DNA from: a virus
Length of the DNA: 32,617 bases
Reading direction: 5' to 3' (one strand)
IMG/VR virus record: IMGVR_UViG_3300043409_000859
Location: 1-32,617 of that record
Shown: in pieces, positions 8,201-17,664 of the stretch
How the letters are laid out: every line of letters begins with the position of its first letter
Position numbering within the stretch: the stretch's first letter is position 1
Made by a program: the position numbers and the translations under genes
The notes under the pieces: model-generated
What the model was told of the DNA's origin: nothing
The model's database searches: none
The model's input: the letters and a program-made list of their open reading frames with translations, nothing else

Positions 8201-11200
8201 GTGGACGCAACTTAGAGGTTGCAACCTCAATGGCTCTGCCTGCCCAATCGACGAACACCATAGACTGGTCGTGATGCGTGCTTTGAACCTTTCCGATAAA
8301 AACAGTTCCACGATCATCAGTCCATTCAACCATGCGCCCGACGCCAATCGCTGCCGCAGGCCCGGCATCTGGTGGAGCGACAAATTTGACAGGCTCAAAG
8401 ATTGGCCTTCCCGCCTCGTCTAACACCTTGGAATAATCAACAGGGCGCATCTCCTGCTTTGCGTCCATGTAAAGTATCCACCAGCCATTTTCATCCCACC
8501 TGTGCGCGGCTACGTCGTGAGATACAAGCTTGCCGTCTGTTCCCTTGAGATAAAACAATGAGCCTTGCGGTGCTGTGGTTCGTATCCATGACGGCACTGG
8601 AAACGGTGAGGCTTGAATCTCGGTTTCGATCTGGTCTAGGGCACGCTTGAGAGAGTCTAATTTTTCTGCGCCAGAAAACGGGGTGTCAGCCATCGTTTGC
8701 AAGCCGCTGATTGACTCGCGTGATCTGTTTATTTCGGCAATCTTGTTTTCCAGCTTGGTGACAATGCTCCGCAACGTGGCTTCCGCGCTCGCAATGGATC
8801 GCGTTCCCATGTCGTATCTAACCCCGCTCGGCCCTTCCATGTAATGAGAGTAGTCTTTGTAGAGATACAACTTAAACGGGCCAAGCGCGCCCATTTGCGT
8901 GATCGCGTTTTGCAGTGGCGTGGCTTTCAATGCCGCGTCCGCTAAATCCCGATCCGTGTAAGTCGTTCCCTCAATCTCAAACTCAAACGGCTTTCCGGCT
9001 ACTTGTGCCCGATACGCCTCCAAATCCTTCGTCAGTTTTGCAACCAATTTGCCGCCAGATTCATTGTCTGACTGTATCTGCTTCACCTTATTGCCCGCCT
9101 GCCACGTCGCGGAAAAGTGATTGCTCCGCTTGATTTCGAGATTCTTAACCTTCTTCTCAAGAGCAACCCGCAACATCTGCCGGGGATCGCCTGCCGCCGC
9201 GCTGAACGTGGCTTCAAAGCTTGCCACTGAATCAGTTTCATCGGATGCGTCTGCGCCGTCACCTTCCAATGTCCGCTCTCCCTTGCCTTCGCCGTTCAAT
9301 AGTTCAATAAATCGGGTGATGAATCGCACCTTGTTAAGCAACACCTGCCACCGTTTTCCGTCGCCGCTTCCTTCAACGGTATAGCGATGCTCTATAACAG
9401 TATTCCACTTGTTGCCTTGACGCCAACCGCGCCCGTTGCGTTGTTCATGTGAACCAGGCATCCAAGGCGCGTCAACGTGGTGCATCGCCCTAAGATAGTC
9501 CTGAGCATTGACGCCTGTTCCCATCGTTTCAGTCTGCCCAAAAGCAACGCGCACGCTCTTGTCCCGCATCATTTGGGATATGTCCTCCTTCGACACCGCG
9601 CCTGTCACGCGTACCACGCGTCGGAGAATGTCATTTGGCCGCATTGCAATCGGATCAAGCGACATATTTGCAAACACGGCAACTTGCTCAGGTGGTATCC
9701 CTTTGGCTTGAAGCTTTTCAACCATGTCCCGCAGCACGTTAAACTTAATGACGCGCTCTTTGTCTTTTATTACGTTGCCGTCTGCGTCGGTAATCGGTTT
9801 TCCATTTTCATCTTTTCGAGTTTTTAACCTATCCGTGAAATCATTAAACCCTTGCTCCATGAACACCATTTGCGTTGTGTCTGGTGATTCGTGGTAAATC
9901 GTGGAGATGTTGCCGACAACAGCGTTGGCTTTGCTGCCTTCCCAATCTGTCGCAAAACGGTCAATCAGCCGATAATCCAACGCGGACAAGCTGGCTTCCG
10001 TGCTGAGTTGCAACGGGCCATCCTTGCCCTCAAGCATGATCTCTCGCCGGGCTTTCCCGTCCGCGTTCATCCATGCCCGGTATCTTGTGCGGATGTTCTC
10101 CAAGTGTTCCAACTGCATCTTGGACATTTCGAGAATTACAGGCTTGATCTGCTTGCGTGGTCGCCCTTCTGGATTCTCCGTCATCCCCTCGTCACTCGCA
10201 CGTGGTTTGAACTCCGGCATGTCTTTGCCTAGAACAATGTCAAAATACCGGCCAGCCATCCGCGCCAATTCAGGCACATTGATGAACGCGCGCAACCGCT
10301 CGACCGCTTCATAGATGCCCGCGTCGTTCATCTCTACCTCTGTCGCTGCATCCGCAAAGAGGTTAAACCAATCATCAAACCGCTCGATACCAGCGTCAGC
10401 CATGTCCGACGACATGACATATTTCATCATGTTGTAAGCCTCGTTGAGCGTGTTGGTGATCGGCGTTCCCGTAAATAGGAAAGTGCCTTTGCCTGCGTTC
10501 CGCGATTTAACGTAGTCGGTCAATAACGACAAAGAGAACCCAATGCCGGATTCTGCCTTGTTCAACCCTTTAATTTCTTTGCGGGTCGCCAGTGCTATCT
10601 TTTTGAAGATATGCGCCTCGTCCACAAATATGGCATCAACGCCCAAATCCTCAAAGAATACTGCTCCTTCTTTGGAAGCCTCTTGCGCTTTCTTTCTAAT
10701 GCGCTCCTTGATTCGCGCCCTTGCTTTTACAAGTTGCTTTGCCGTCGTCATCCCCTCTTTGCGTCCTGCCCATCTTGCGAACTCTTTCGGATCATCTAAA
10801 ATATCACGCGATGGCGGCGACTGTCCTGCGTCTGCCAATTCCGCCAAGACTTCATCTTCTAACGCCTGAATCTCCTTTGCCGCCAGTTCGTTTAGAGTTT
10901 CCTCGCGCAATGTAAAACGATCAATTAACGAGTGAGGAACAACGATAGCGTCCCAATCGTCCAAGACGATCTGCCGCAGCTTTGCGGATCGCTCTTGTGG
11001 GGAAAGGCTGTCTAAGTGAAGAAACTTTCCAGCGGGATACGCTTTGCGGAAGTCTGCGACAACAGACGAATGGTTAGCATTGTGAGCGAAAATAAGCGGC
11101 TTGCGGAATACACCCAATCGCCTGCCTTCCATTGCAAGCCCGGCCATTGTGAAGGTCTTTCCTGTGCCTACCTCATGCCCAAACATTCCTTTGCCGTCTT

Positions 11201-14200
11201 GCACTCCGCGCCACACTGCGTCTTTTTGGTGCTTTCTGAAATCAAACTCTCCACGCCCCAGCGTCAACGCCAACCCTTCAAGCATTAGGTGCGAGCCGTC
11301 CCGGTCTGGTGCAACCATTGAGTTTGCAGCCTCGTTGTATTCGTTTGATAACCGCGCGATTCGCTCCGAATCCTGCCAAATCCACTTCTGAAACTCCTCA
11401 CGTATTGCGTCAATTTTACCATTTGCTTCCTCGGTAAATGCCTGGCTTGGCACTAAGTTGCCATCGCTATCTTTTACTTTGACGACAACAGAAGTTCCAT
11501 TCATTGCAGCATTCAGCAAACGCTTAAATGATGTTTGTGGGATGCCCCATAAAGTCGTCGCTTCTGGACTTTGTGTTGCTACATCGTCATTGACTTTGAC
11601 ACGCCATCCGGTTGATTGGCGTTCAATGGTAATGTACTTGGTTTGAGTCTTAATCAGATGGACAACGAAGTCTTTGTAGTCGTCGTGCGATACCCAATTT
11701 GCGCCCATTCGAACATCAATTTCGAAGTAAGGCGTGTCCTTGGGTTGAACCGCCTGCAATGCCTCGATGTTCCGCGCCATGTCCAAACCCTGCTCCTGCG
11801 CTGCCTGTGCCTCGCGCAACTTGCGCCGCACGTTGTCAGACAAGTATTCGTCTCGCGCCTGCCACGTTCCATCTGGTGCTTTGTAAATCTGATTTAACTC
11901 AGTCAATTTGCTGATAACGTCTGCCTCTGATCGTTTTGCAATCTCTGACACGTCCTGCACGGAGAAGTGAACCGATCGGTTCCGTTGAATCGCGTAGGCG
12001 TCCTCGATGCTGGATGCTGCACCCGGCACTTTCTTTCTGAGAATGTTTTGTTCTAGGATTGCGCGAGGCTTGCCGCTTTCATCTTCAAGATTGAGAACGC
12101 TCGTCATACCAGAGTCGCCCGCGCGCTCCATGACCTCAATCATTTTTGAGCCGCGCACCAACCCGTGTTTCTTCTTGAATCCAGCATACGCCGCCGCCAT
12201 TTGCTTGCGCGCCGCGTCAACGTCGCCACCCTTGCGATAGGTGTCCATCATTGCGTCGTAACTGTCGCGAATGGCGATTGCGCCAACTGCTTCGGACATA
12301 CGGTTCTTGGTCGCTGCTGCCCCGGAAACCTTCCACTTCTTCAAATCGTGCAACAATGCCAGTTGTTCACCCTGCACTTGGTAAAGGTCGCCGTCCTTCT
12401 GGATGATAGCGAATTGCCGTGAGCTGGCAGGCACGCCCTGAATCATTGTTACTTTCCCCTCTGGCCGCATCCACGGCTTGAACACGTCCGCAGGCACGCG
12501 CGTAGCGATGGCTTCCATCGCCTCTTGATGGTTCGGGGGAGCAATCACCATCATGCCCGCGCGACCCTTGGTTGATCCGCTGCCAAAGCCAAGCGTTCCG
12601 ATGATCTGCGCGGGGTTTGTCTGGTAATACTTGTTCAGCCTGATCTTGCCGCCCTTCAACTCAAGTTCAACTGTATCAATCCAATCGTCGGTGGAGTTTT
12701 CAAGCTTGGTTTCTCGCTTACGAAGAATAACCAAGTCCGTGACAACGGCTGTTCCTGCATAGTCGCCAAACGTCCCGGCTGGCAATCGGAATGAGGCAAT
12801 CAGTTCTCCGCGCGCCGCGAGGTATCGCCGCACGGTCGGGTTGGCTTTGTCCATCGTTCCCGTGCTGGTGATGCCGACGACCAACCCGCCCGGCCTGACC
12901 TGATCCAATGCCTTCAAGAAAAAGTAGTCGTGAAGAACTGGCGAGAAATGGTTATACCGGCGGTCGGCTGGCTTAACATCCGCAAACGGCCAATTGCCTA
13001 GAACAAGGTCGTAGAAGTTATCTGCCGTCAGACTGTCTTGATACCCCTTGATTGAAATGCTTGCCTTGGGATGCAGCATTTTTGCAATGCGCCCCGTCAG
13101 TTGCTCTAGCTCGATGCCGGTCAATACGCTGTTCCGCATGACTTCGCGCGGCATGAGTGAAAAGAAGTTACCGATGCCGACGGACGGCTCAAGCACTCGC
13201 CCTCCCTTGAATCCCATCCGTTCAATGGCCCGCCAGATTGTTGAAACCGTGATCGGGTCGGTGTAATGCGCGTTGATGATGGACGTTTGCGCCGACTTCC
13301 AATCCGCTTCCCCCAGGTGTTCGCGCAACCAAGCATCTTCTTTTTCCCATGAAGGTTTCGGGGCTGGATCATTCCAAGCTCCGTTAAATAACTCCTGACC
13401 GAACGCGCCCCAGCCGGTGTAAGCCGCTAACACATCCAAGTCTTGCGGGTTGGGTTCTTTGTTTTCAGCAATCAGCCGTTGAACAGTTTCAATGGCCTGC
13501 TGATTCTTTTTGAAGCGTGCCTTGGGGCCACCGCCGACGATGGATGCCGGGTCTTTTAGCCAGTAGTTCTCTCGCCCGACTGAGTTATCTGGCTGAGAAA
13601 TTGAGCTTCCGTCTCCGGGTTGTGTGGGATTAGTTCCCGCTCCGCCTGCTGCCGGGCTTCCGAGTATTCCCCCGGCATCTTTCGCGCCGCCTGCAACGAT
13701 TGATGATCCAGAACGCTTGCCGCCAGTTCCAGTGCGTTTGCCGCGCTTAGAACCTGCGTCAGCTTGGGGCAGGCTTCCCGCCACATCCGCACTATCGCTT
13801 GCGGTCGGTGGTCCCGCAGGCTCATTCCGTCCTGATTCATCAGGGTTTGTTCCGCCCTCAGATGTTTCAGATATGTCGGGTTTAGTGTCATCGCTGGCCT
13901 CTGGTTTAATTTCCGCCTCTGTGCTTGGTTTGTCAATATCCGAGATGATGCTCTTGGCCTCGTCCCGGCTTACGTCCTCAAGATTGTCGCTGATGTCGGT
14001 CGCCGTCGCCCACGCGCCGCGCAGGTATTGCTTCAATGAATCCCAAATTTCAGGCAAGTCCGCTTTGACGCGCCGCGCAAAGTCTCCAAACTTAACAACA
14101 CCCTCTTGCGCGTAGTTCACCGCTAACTCTGCTGCAATCGTCGCTACTTCTGGATCAACGCCAAGGTTGGTCTGCTGCCCCAGCTTCTTGCGTAGGCGCG

Positions 14201-16838
14201 CTTTCAATTCCTCGCGCTTGGCAAGGATCGCCGCCATCTTCGCATCGGTTGCGGTAGGTGCGGTGGGTGTTTGGGTTGGTGTTTCATTGCCGCGCTTTGC
14301 ATTGCGTTTTTTCCACGCCGCATCAAACGCCCTCTTTGCTTCAAATATCGCCTCGGCCTCTGTCTGCCCCTTGCCGTCAATAGCAAGAAAGCCGCCTTGA
14401 TTGCTGGTTGCTACCGCTTTGAACTTATAGCCCGCCTTAGCATCAAAGCCAGTTGCCTTGCTGACTGCCATCTCTGGCGGTTGATAGTCTGTTGCCTGCT
14501 CTACAACTACTTTGGGCTTTCTTGCATCTTCAATACGCGGCGCATCTTGGGCAACAATCGGCTCTCCCTCTCCACGCTCAATCGCGCCGGTAACTTGGTT
14601 TTGTAATTCCTTGAGAGGGGCTGATCTTGTGTCCGGCTTGGCAATCTTCTTTGGTGATGTTCCTTGCGCCGGTGCAGTCATCGGCTTCCCGCTGGCATCT
14701 ACTACGTAATACTCCGTCCGCTTCCCTCTGACTTGAACTCCTGCGCGAGACGGCACGATTGCTGCCGTGTTGTAAATGGCGTCAACCTTGCCTTGCTGCG
14801 TCTTTCCGTAGCTGTCCACATATTCAATCCAGTCGCCCGCGGTTATCTGTTCAGGTGTGACCGGCGACGGCAGGGTGGTTTGTTCCACCTGCCCCGGCGT
14901 CGTACCCGTTCCTTGGACTGTGGAAGATTGCTTCTTGTTGACTAAATCAAAGTTTGGCCCTTTACGGTTTGCTCCCTCAATCGCACCATTCAACCAGACA
15001 ACGCGCCCCTGATTGGCAAACGATGCTGTGTCATCTCCGCGCATGATGGCATTTAACGCAGCCTTTTGCGCTGCATCTCGCATCTGTTCAAGTCCGGGAA
15101 CGGCGGATGTGTCCAGCTTCATTCCAGCTAGAACAGCATCGTATTGCGTGGCGTTACCGCGTTTCTGGTTTGATTCAAAGAACTTTCTGGCGTCAGCGTC
15201 AGACAATGCAATCAACTCTTGCGCGGTTACATCACCTGGATTGCGTTCTGTTAGTTGCTGAGATGGCGTCGTGACCGTTCCTTGTGGGGGAGAAGATTCT
15301 AGCTTTGCGGCTGCTGGCGTGGCGTCAATGGAGTCATCTCCAAACACCGACCGTTGCCACTTTTCAAACGCTGCAAGTTCCTCTGGTGAATAGCTTGATG
15401 TGTCAAACGCCTCTTGTTTGAGTGTTTTTTCTGGCGGCAAAACCTCTATCTCGGCTGGTTTTGCCGGTGTCACACTGGCAACCACTGCCGGTGTGGATGC
15501 CTTCGGCGCAAGCTGATTGCCTTTCAATGCCGCCTGCAACTCCGTCACCATGTTCGCCAAATCACCCTTGGTTGCCGGTGCTGCGGCCTGCTCTGGCGTC
15601 AGCTTCGGCTCAGTCGCTTTAAGCATCCCTTCAAGCTGACTGGCTACCTCTGTTTTGGTAGAAGCACCCGGCGCGGGAGAAGTCGCTTGCACCGCGCCGG
15701 ATGTTTGTTGTTCAGTCGAATCAGCAGTAATCAGAACGTCAGAGGATGATGGAGCTTGCGACTGTGAGATTGGTTCGTCCGCCATGTAGGGGTTTGATTT
15801 GCTCGCGTTAAACGTGCGCGCAATTCCCCGCATTGTGTCCGCATTACCGTCTGATTCAGGAGTTACAACCGCTGCCCCGCTTGGAATGGTTGCCTCTAAA
15901 GCTTGTCTGTTTGCGATGCTCTCAGATTGTCGCGCAAAATTACGTTCCGCCGCGCGCTCGCTCAAAGCTTGCTCTCCTACACCGACCACACTTGCGCCAC
16001 CACCAGCCGCGCCACCGAGCAACGCGCCCGCTGCCATAGCTGTAGGAACGCCAACCCATATACCACGCTCAGGATCGTAGGTCATTCCTGCCGCTGCGTT
16101 CTGTCCGACCTGCTCAAATCCCTCTTGCAACGCCTCGCGACTTGAACCTTTAGCGATTGCTTTGCCGATGATCTTCTTGGCGGTTTCCGCTCCGACTCTT
16201 GCCGTGCGCGCTGCCCTGACAAGCCGGAAGATGTTTGCGCCAACACCAAGCAACGCCTCGCTCGTCGCGCCGATGCCTAAGTTAATCAGGAAAGCTTTGT
16301 CGGCCTGATCCTCGCGCCCGGCATCAATCGCCGATTGCGCTTCGGATTGTCCGGCAGATAATCCGTACTGCAATCCGCCAGCTACCACGCCACCTGCACC
16401 AGCCGCCGCAATCGTGGGCACCATTGCCCCGGCACTGGAAGGGATTGTGTCAGCCCAGAACTCACCTTTGAATTTCGGGTTGGTTGGGTAAGCCTCTTTC
16501 GCGCCTTCGGCCAATGCTTCGCCCGCTCGGTAAAGTCGGCTTGCTTGGATTTCCGCTTGATTCTGTTCCGGTGTTAAGCTTCGGCGTCTGGCGACTTCCG
16601 ACCGGATTCGGTCATCTACCCCGCCAACGACTTCAAACCCTTCCGGCATACCCAGCAAGGAAGATGGTCGCAGCAAACGCTCTGCGCCTTGAATAGTTTG
16701 GCCCGTAGCAACGCCACCGCCTTGCATGAACGCATTGGCAGCAGAAGCAAGCCTGCTTTGCCCGCTATCTGGCGCGTCTTCCAGATAGGGATTTGACTCT
16801 GCAACTGTTGGTGCATCTTCCAGATATGGATTGCTCAT
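5070..16838 (-). CDS. Giant polyvalent ejection-type protein: N6A methyltransferase, SF2 helicase, large C-terminal domain
   Basis: This uninterrupted 3922-residue frame is the last late gene. Residues 3-10 and 16-23 repeat NPYLEDAP, with a variant at 349-356. Gly/Ala-rich, membrane-like segments lie near 130-165 and 255-290; low-complexity linkers fill 300-880. A helical domain (about 895-945) precedes an N6-adenine methyltransferase: motif I RVLEPSVGIGNFF at 1214 and motif IV Asn-Trp-Pro-Phe at 1282. The SF2/SNF2 helicase has Walker A GHEVGTGKT (1887-1895), DEAH (2073-2076), FTGTPITNT (2122) and QRNGRGWRQG (2466). Then come coiled coils (2560-2760), an SH3/KOW-like patch (about 2830), and a 900-residue C-terminus including an LPD38-like block near 3500-3620. 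The layout matches phage polyvalent proteins related to P1 DarB. Ejection with the DNA, protecting or remodelling it in the new host, is inferred from position. Confidence 0.85.
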   Translation of the reverse strand: MSNPYLEDAPTVAESNPYLEDAPDSGQSRLASAANAFMQGGGVATGQTIQGAERLLRPSSLLGMPEGFEVVGGVDDRIRSEVARRRSLTPEQNQAEIQASRLYRAGEALAEGAKEAYPTNPKFKGEFWADTIPSSAGAMVPTIAAAGAGGVVAGGLQYGLSAGQSEAQSAIDAGREDQADKAFLINLGIGATSEALLGVGANIFRLVRAARTARVGAETAKKIIGKAIAKGSSREALQEGFEQVGQNAAAGMTYDPERGIWVGVPTAMAAGALLGGAAGGGASVVGVGEQALSERAAERNFARQSESIANRQALEATIPSGAAVVTPESDGNADTMRGIARTFNASKSNPYMADEPISQSQAPSSSDVLITADSTEQQTSGAVQATSPAPGASTKTEVASQLEGMLKATEPKLTPEQAAAPATKGDLANMVTELQAALKGNQLAPKASTPAVVASVTPAKPAEIEVLPPEKTLKQEAFDTSSYSPEELAAFEKWQRSVFGDDSIDATPAAAKLESSPPQGTVTTPSQQLTERNPGDVTAQELIALSDADARKFFESNQKRGNATQYDAVLAGMKLDTSAVPGLEQMRDAAQKAALNAIMRGDDTASFANQGRVVWLNGAIEGANRKGPNFDLVNKKQSSTVQGTGTTPGQVEQTTLPSPVTPEQITAGDWIEYVDSYGKTQQGKVDAIYNTAAIVPSRAGVQVRGKRTEYYVVDASGKPMTAPAQGTSPKKIAKPDTRSAPLKELQNQVTGAIERGEGEPIVAQDAPRIEDARKPKVVVEQATDYQPPEMAVSKATGFDAKAGYKFKAVATSNQGGFLAIDGKGQTEAEAIFEAKRAFDAAWKKRNAKRGNETPTQTPTAPTATDAKMAAILAKREELKARLRKKLGQQTNLGVDPEVATIAAELAVNYAQEGVVKFGDFARRVKADLPEIWDSLKQYLRGAWATATDISDNLEDVSRDEAKSIISDIDKPSTEAEIKPEASDDTKPDISETSEGGTNPDESGRNEPAGPPTASDSADVAGSLPQADAGSKRGKRTGTGGKRSGSSIVAGGAKDAGGILGSPAAGGAGTNPTQPGDGSSISQPDNSVGRENYWLKDPASIVGGGPKARFKKNQQAIETVQRLIAENKEPNPQDLDVLAAYTGWGAFGQELFNGAWNDPAPKPSWEKEDAWLREHLGEADWKSAQTSIINAHYTDPITVSTIWRAIERMGFKGGRVLEPSVGIGNFFSLMPREVMRNSVLTGIELEQLTGRIAKMLHPKASISIKGYQDSLTADNFYDLVLGNWPFADVKPADRRYNHFSPVLHDYFFLKALDQVRPGGLVVGITSTGTMDKANPTVRRYLAARGELIASFRLPAGTFGDYAGTAVVTDLVILRKRETKLENSTDDWIDTVELELKGGKIRLNKYYQTNPAQIIGTLGFGSGSTKGRAGMMVIAPPNHQEAMEAIATRVPADVFKPWMRPEGKVTMIQGVPASSRQFAIIQKDGDLYQVQGEQLALLHDLKKWKVSGAAATKNRMSEAVGAIAIRDSYDAMMDTYRKGGDVDAARKQMAAAYAGFKKKHGLVRGSKMIEVMERAGDSGMTSVLNLEDESGKPRAILEQNILRKKVPGAASSIEDAYAIQRNRSVHFSVQDVSEIAKRSEADVISKLTELNQIYKAPDGTWQARDEYLSDNVRRKLREAQAAQEQGLDMARNIEALQAVQPKDTPYFEIDVRMGANWVSHDDYKDFVVHLIKTQTKYITIERQSTGWRVKVNDDVATQSPEATTLWGIPQTSFKRLLNAAMNGTSVVVKVKDSDGNLVPSQAFTEEANGKIDAIREEFQKWIWQDSERIARLSNEYNEAANSMVAPDRDGSHLMLEGLALTLGRGEFDFRKHQKDAVWRGVQDGKGMFGHEVGTGKTFTMAGLAMEGRRLGVFRKPLIFAHNANHSSVVADFRKAYPAGKFLHLDSLSPQERSAKLRQIVLDDWDAIVVPHSLIDRFTLREETLNELAAKEIQALEDEVLAELADAGQSPPSRDILDDPKEFARWAGRKEGMTTAKQLVKARARIKERIRKKAQEASKEGAVFFEDLGVDAIFVDEAHIFKKIALATRKEIKGLNKAESGIGFSLSLLTDYVKSRNAGKGTFLFTGTPITNTLNEAYNMMKYVMSSDMADAGIERFDDWFNLFADAATEVEMNDAGIYEAVERLRAFINVPELARMAGRYFDIVLGKDMPEFKPRASDEGMTENPEGRPRKQIKPVILEMSKMQLEHLENIRTRYRAWMNADGKARREIMLEGKDGPLQLSTEASLSALDYRLIDRFATDWEGSKANAVVGNISTIYHESPDTTQMVFMEQGFNDFTDRLKTRKDENGKPITDADGNVIKDKERVIKFNVLRDMVEKLQAKGIPPEQVAVFANMSLDPIAMRPNDILRRVVRVTGAVSKEDISQMMRDKSVRVAFGQTETMGTGVNAQDYLRAMHHVDAPWMPGSHEQRNGRGWRQGNKWNTVIEHRYTVEGSGDGKRWQVLLNKVRFITRFIELLNGEGKGERTLEGDGADASDETDSVASFEATFSAAAGDPRQMLRVALEKKVKNLEIKRSNHFSATWQAGNKVKQIQSDNESGGKLVAKLTKDLEAYRAQVAGKPFEFEIEGTTYTDRDLADAALKATPLQNAITQMGALGPFKLYLYKDYSHYMEGPSGVRYDMGTRSIASAEATLRSIVTKLENKIAEINRSRESISGLQTMADTPFSGAEKLDSLKRALDQIETEIQASPFPVPSWIRTTAPQGSLFYLKGTDGKLVSHDVAAHRWDENGWWILYMDAKQEMRPVDYSKVLDEAGRPIFEPVKFVAPPDAGPAAAIGVGRMVEWTDDRGTVFIGKVQSTHHDQSMVFVDWAGRAIEVATSKLRPHKKQSEPVAAVTAAEPSESAMDYEGGEMPRESSFMDWLDQMIARTDFDQTKTLEGVLSAPVWMTKGGLNVALRAVRLAIKAGKSLAEAIRAGVAALKAKNLKGFNEAETISFLESETRKLSKPSKLPKNDQTQPEKTKPFQKNLIQRALSQVVRGASAPKAFVEARERGLSDQKYIEENIRLALDDLRSAINAEFKTKAEQDQANERLLSFLNGEADASTIGGPIIQLRATEIRKAIDDLSAMAVSEGLVSGQMAETWLNNSGEWLKRTYLAFDSTSDWNYDTLKRRKDKGDVEVSRIWDNIENYLQRQNPNMDDGQIEAEMRSLINRQEVEDALGMSPRQMGGTGKRIAVDTTSLLRRKNLSPEVREWMGEIKDPYAKVLQSGKWLAQFITRNLTQRRFARIGLEMGVLSETKTGVFTEQLYESERVFTPERDEEGEARTTEEGEQIGSYRTRVDRQHEPLSGYYTTPEFKAALDEFDAKMNNILGVLDFQSVVGRTFMGITNYQKGALVAWNPASWGVNTLGGLVNRMAASMYSPIVFTQNLARAYSAVRRGNKAEGFKTIPERFASLGGLIDVNATHRNLVARADYLLATRTGLVGKGIMLGDVQANTRQEVGKQVTRRAIKAIKDILSDPKAGGAYVRLRQAISDFWRTPGEIGIRFYDDVFRVSAFFDELHLAKKAHPEMSFNEQVEWAADRASNIYQNYDRLPKIIRDASRVGALNTFVSFKAEVFRNAWWIGKYAKDGMGSTNAELKADGYRKAAALTTMTLAPFALAALMRGLKDVDDEEDKALKRWIVAPWDRSDDLAYVSVDGTKYGYVPMGYIFPTFELSRPGYSIWNAVNDPNPDEAIINAASGWAADYVGPGAVIGPLAEGAFNIRIGQRRPLTMAEGSRGVADRLGYVAENFTPRAFRMGQEAYRAATGQSGDFGREYSFSEIGAKLAGLRQRTVDVEKAAPYVLRGLAARFNNATTYQNQNERKSVVKGVEASAYEKETKEDLKALYKQALKDLQMLGVPEPKLRSMEKAAAIPVDLRGWSAESPARK

Positions 16839-16844
16839 GTGAAA

Positions 16845-17660
16845 TCACGGTTTCGGAAAGTCTTTGCCTGTCCGCGCCTTGAATCGTGCCGCCACTTTTG
16901 CAAACGGCACTTTTGCTGTAATCGCTTCATTTGCGAGCTTTAACTCTGTGTTGTAATCAGCGACTTTTTCCGGCGTGGCAACGGTCATATCTCCACCCAT
17001 CAATTCCTCGTCCCGCTTCCGCACGTCGCCCATGACTGGCACTGTTTCCTTTGGCGTCACTTGGTTTATGATCTTCTGCGCGCGTTCCATTGCGCCAGCA
17101 TCACCGGAAAGCTCTGCGTCAATAGCTGCTTTCTTTGCCGCGCTCAAGCGCGGGTCAATCTCTGGCTTTGCAGGTTTGCCTGTGAACGACATGAAATCGT
17201 TTAGCTGTTGCGATGCTGTCGCCTTTTCTTCTGGCGTTGTCGCTTGCGCTACTGCCTGACGAAGCTGCGTCAGAATTTCAAGATTGCGCCCCGGTGCGGT
17301 GTTGAATTGTCCCGGCTGCTTCGGTATCGGTTTGATTAACTGAATACCTGTCCCGCTCAATTTCGGATGCGTGGCAATCCATTGGTTTGCCTTCGCGCGG
17401 CCTGCATCATCTAAACTTCCTTCCGCGTTGGCTTTGATGATGGTCTGCAACTGCTGCTGATCCTCGTTCTGCGTGCGCCATTCATTGTTTGCCGTCGTCG
17501 CTTCCTTCCGCGCCGTGACGTTCTCATTGAACATCCGCTCCCGCATCGCTCTATCCTCGCCGCGCTCGGCCTGCTGCTGCTTCATCATGCGGTTTTGCAG
17601 TAAGGTGTTGCCAAGCTGGTCAGCCTGACCCAATGCCATTGCGAAGTCTTGTCTTAACAT
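16845..17660 (-). CDS. Alpha-helical putative internal virion/ejection protein
   Basis: A 271-residue, soluble, charged, Gln/Ala/Lys-rich helical protein with no membrane segment. Residues 1-80 look like a continuous helix or coiled coil; a Pro-rich region around 110-120 separates it from a second helical half. It has no catalytic motif I recognise. Six bases separate it from the giant gene and four from the gene before it. In T7-like phages a helical core protein (gp15) sits between the small and the large ejection proteins; this gene occupies that slot. The analogy is by order and composition, not sequence. Confidence 0.55.
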   Translation of the reverse strand: MLRQDFAMALGQADQLGNTLLQNRMMKQQQAERGEDRAMRERMFNENVTARKEATTANNEWRTQNEDQQQLQTIIKANAEGSLDDAGRAKANQWIATHPKLSGTGIQLIKPIPKQPGQFNTAPGRNLEILTQLRQAVAQATTPEEKATASQQLNDFMSFTGKPAKPEIDPRLSAAKKAAIDAELSGDAGAMERAQKIINQVTPKETVPVMGDVRKRDEELMGGDMTVATPEKVADYNTELKLANEAITAKVPFAKVAARFKARTGKDFPKP

Positions 17661-17664
17661 AAAT

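Noticed and set aside
13556-13936. 126-codon minus-strand frame within the giant gene
   Set aside because: Overlaps the giant gene's low-complexity linker in another frame of the same strand; no signal for separate translation.
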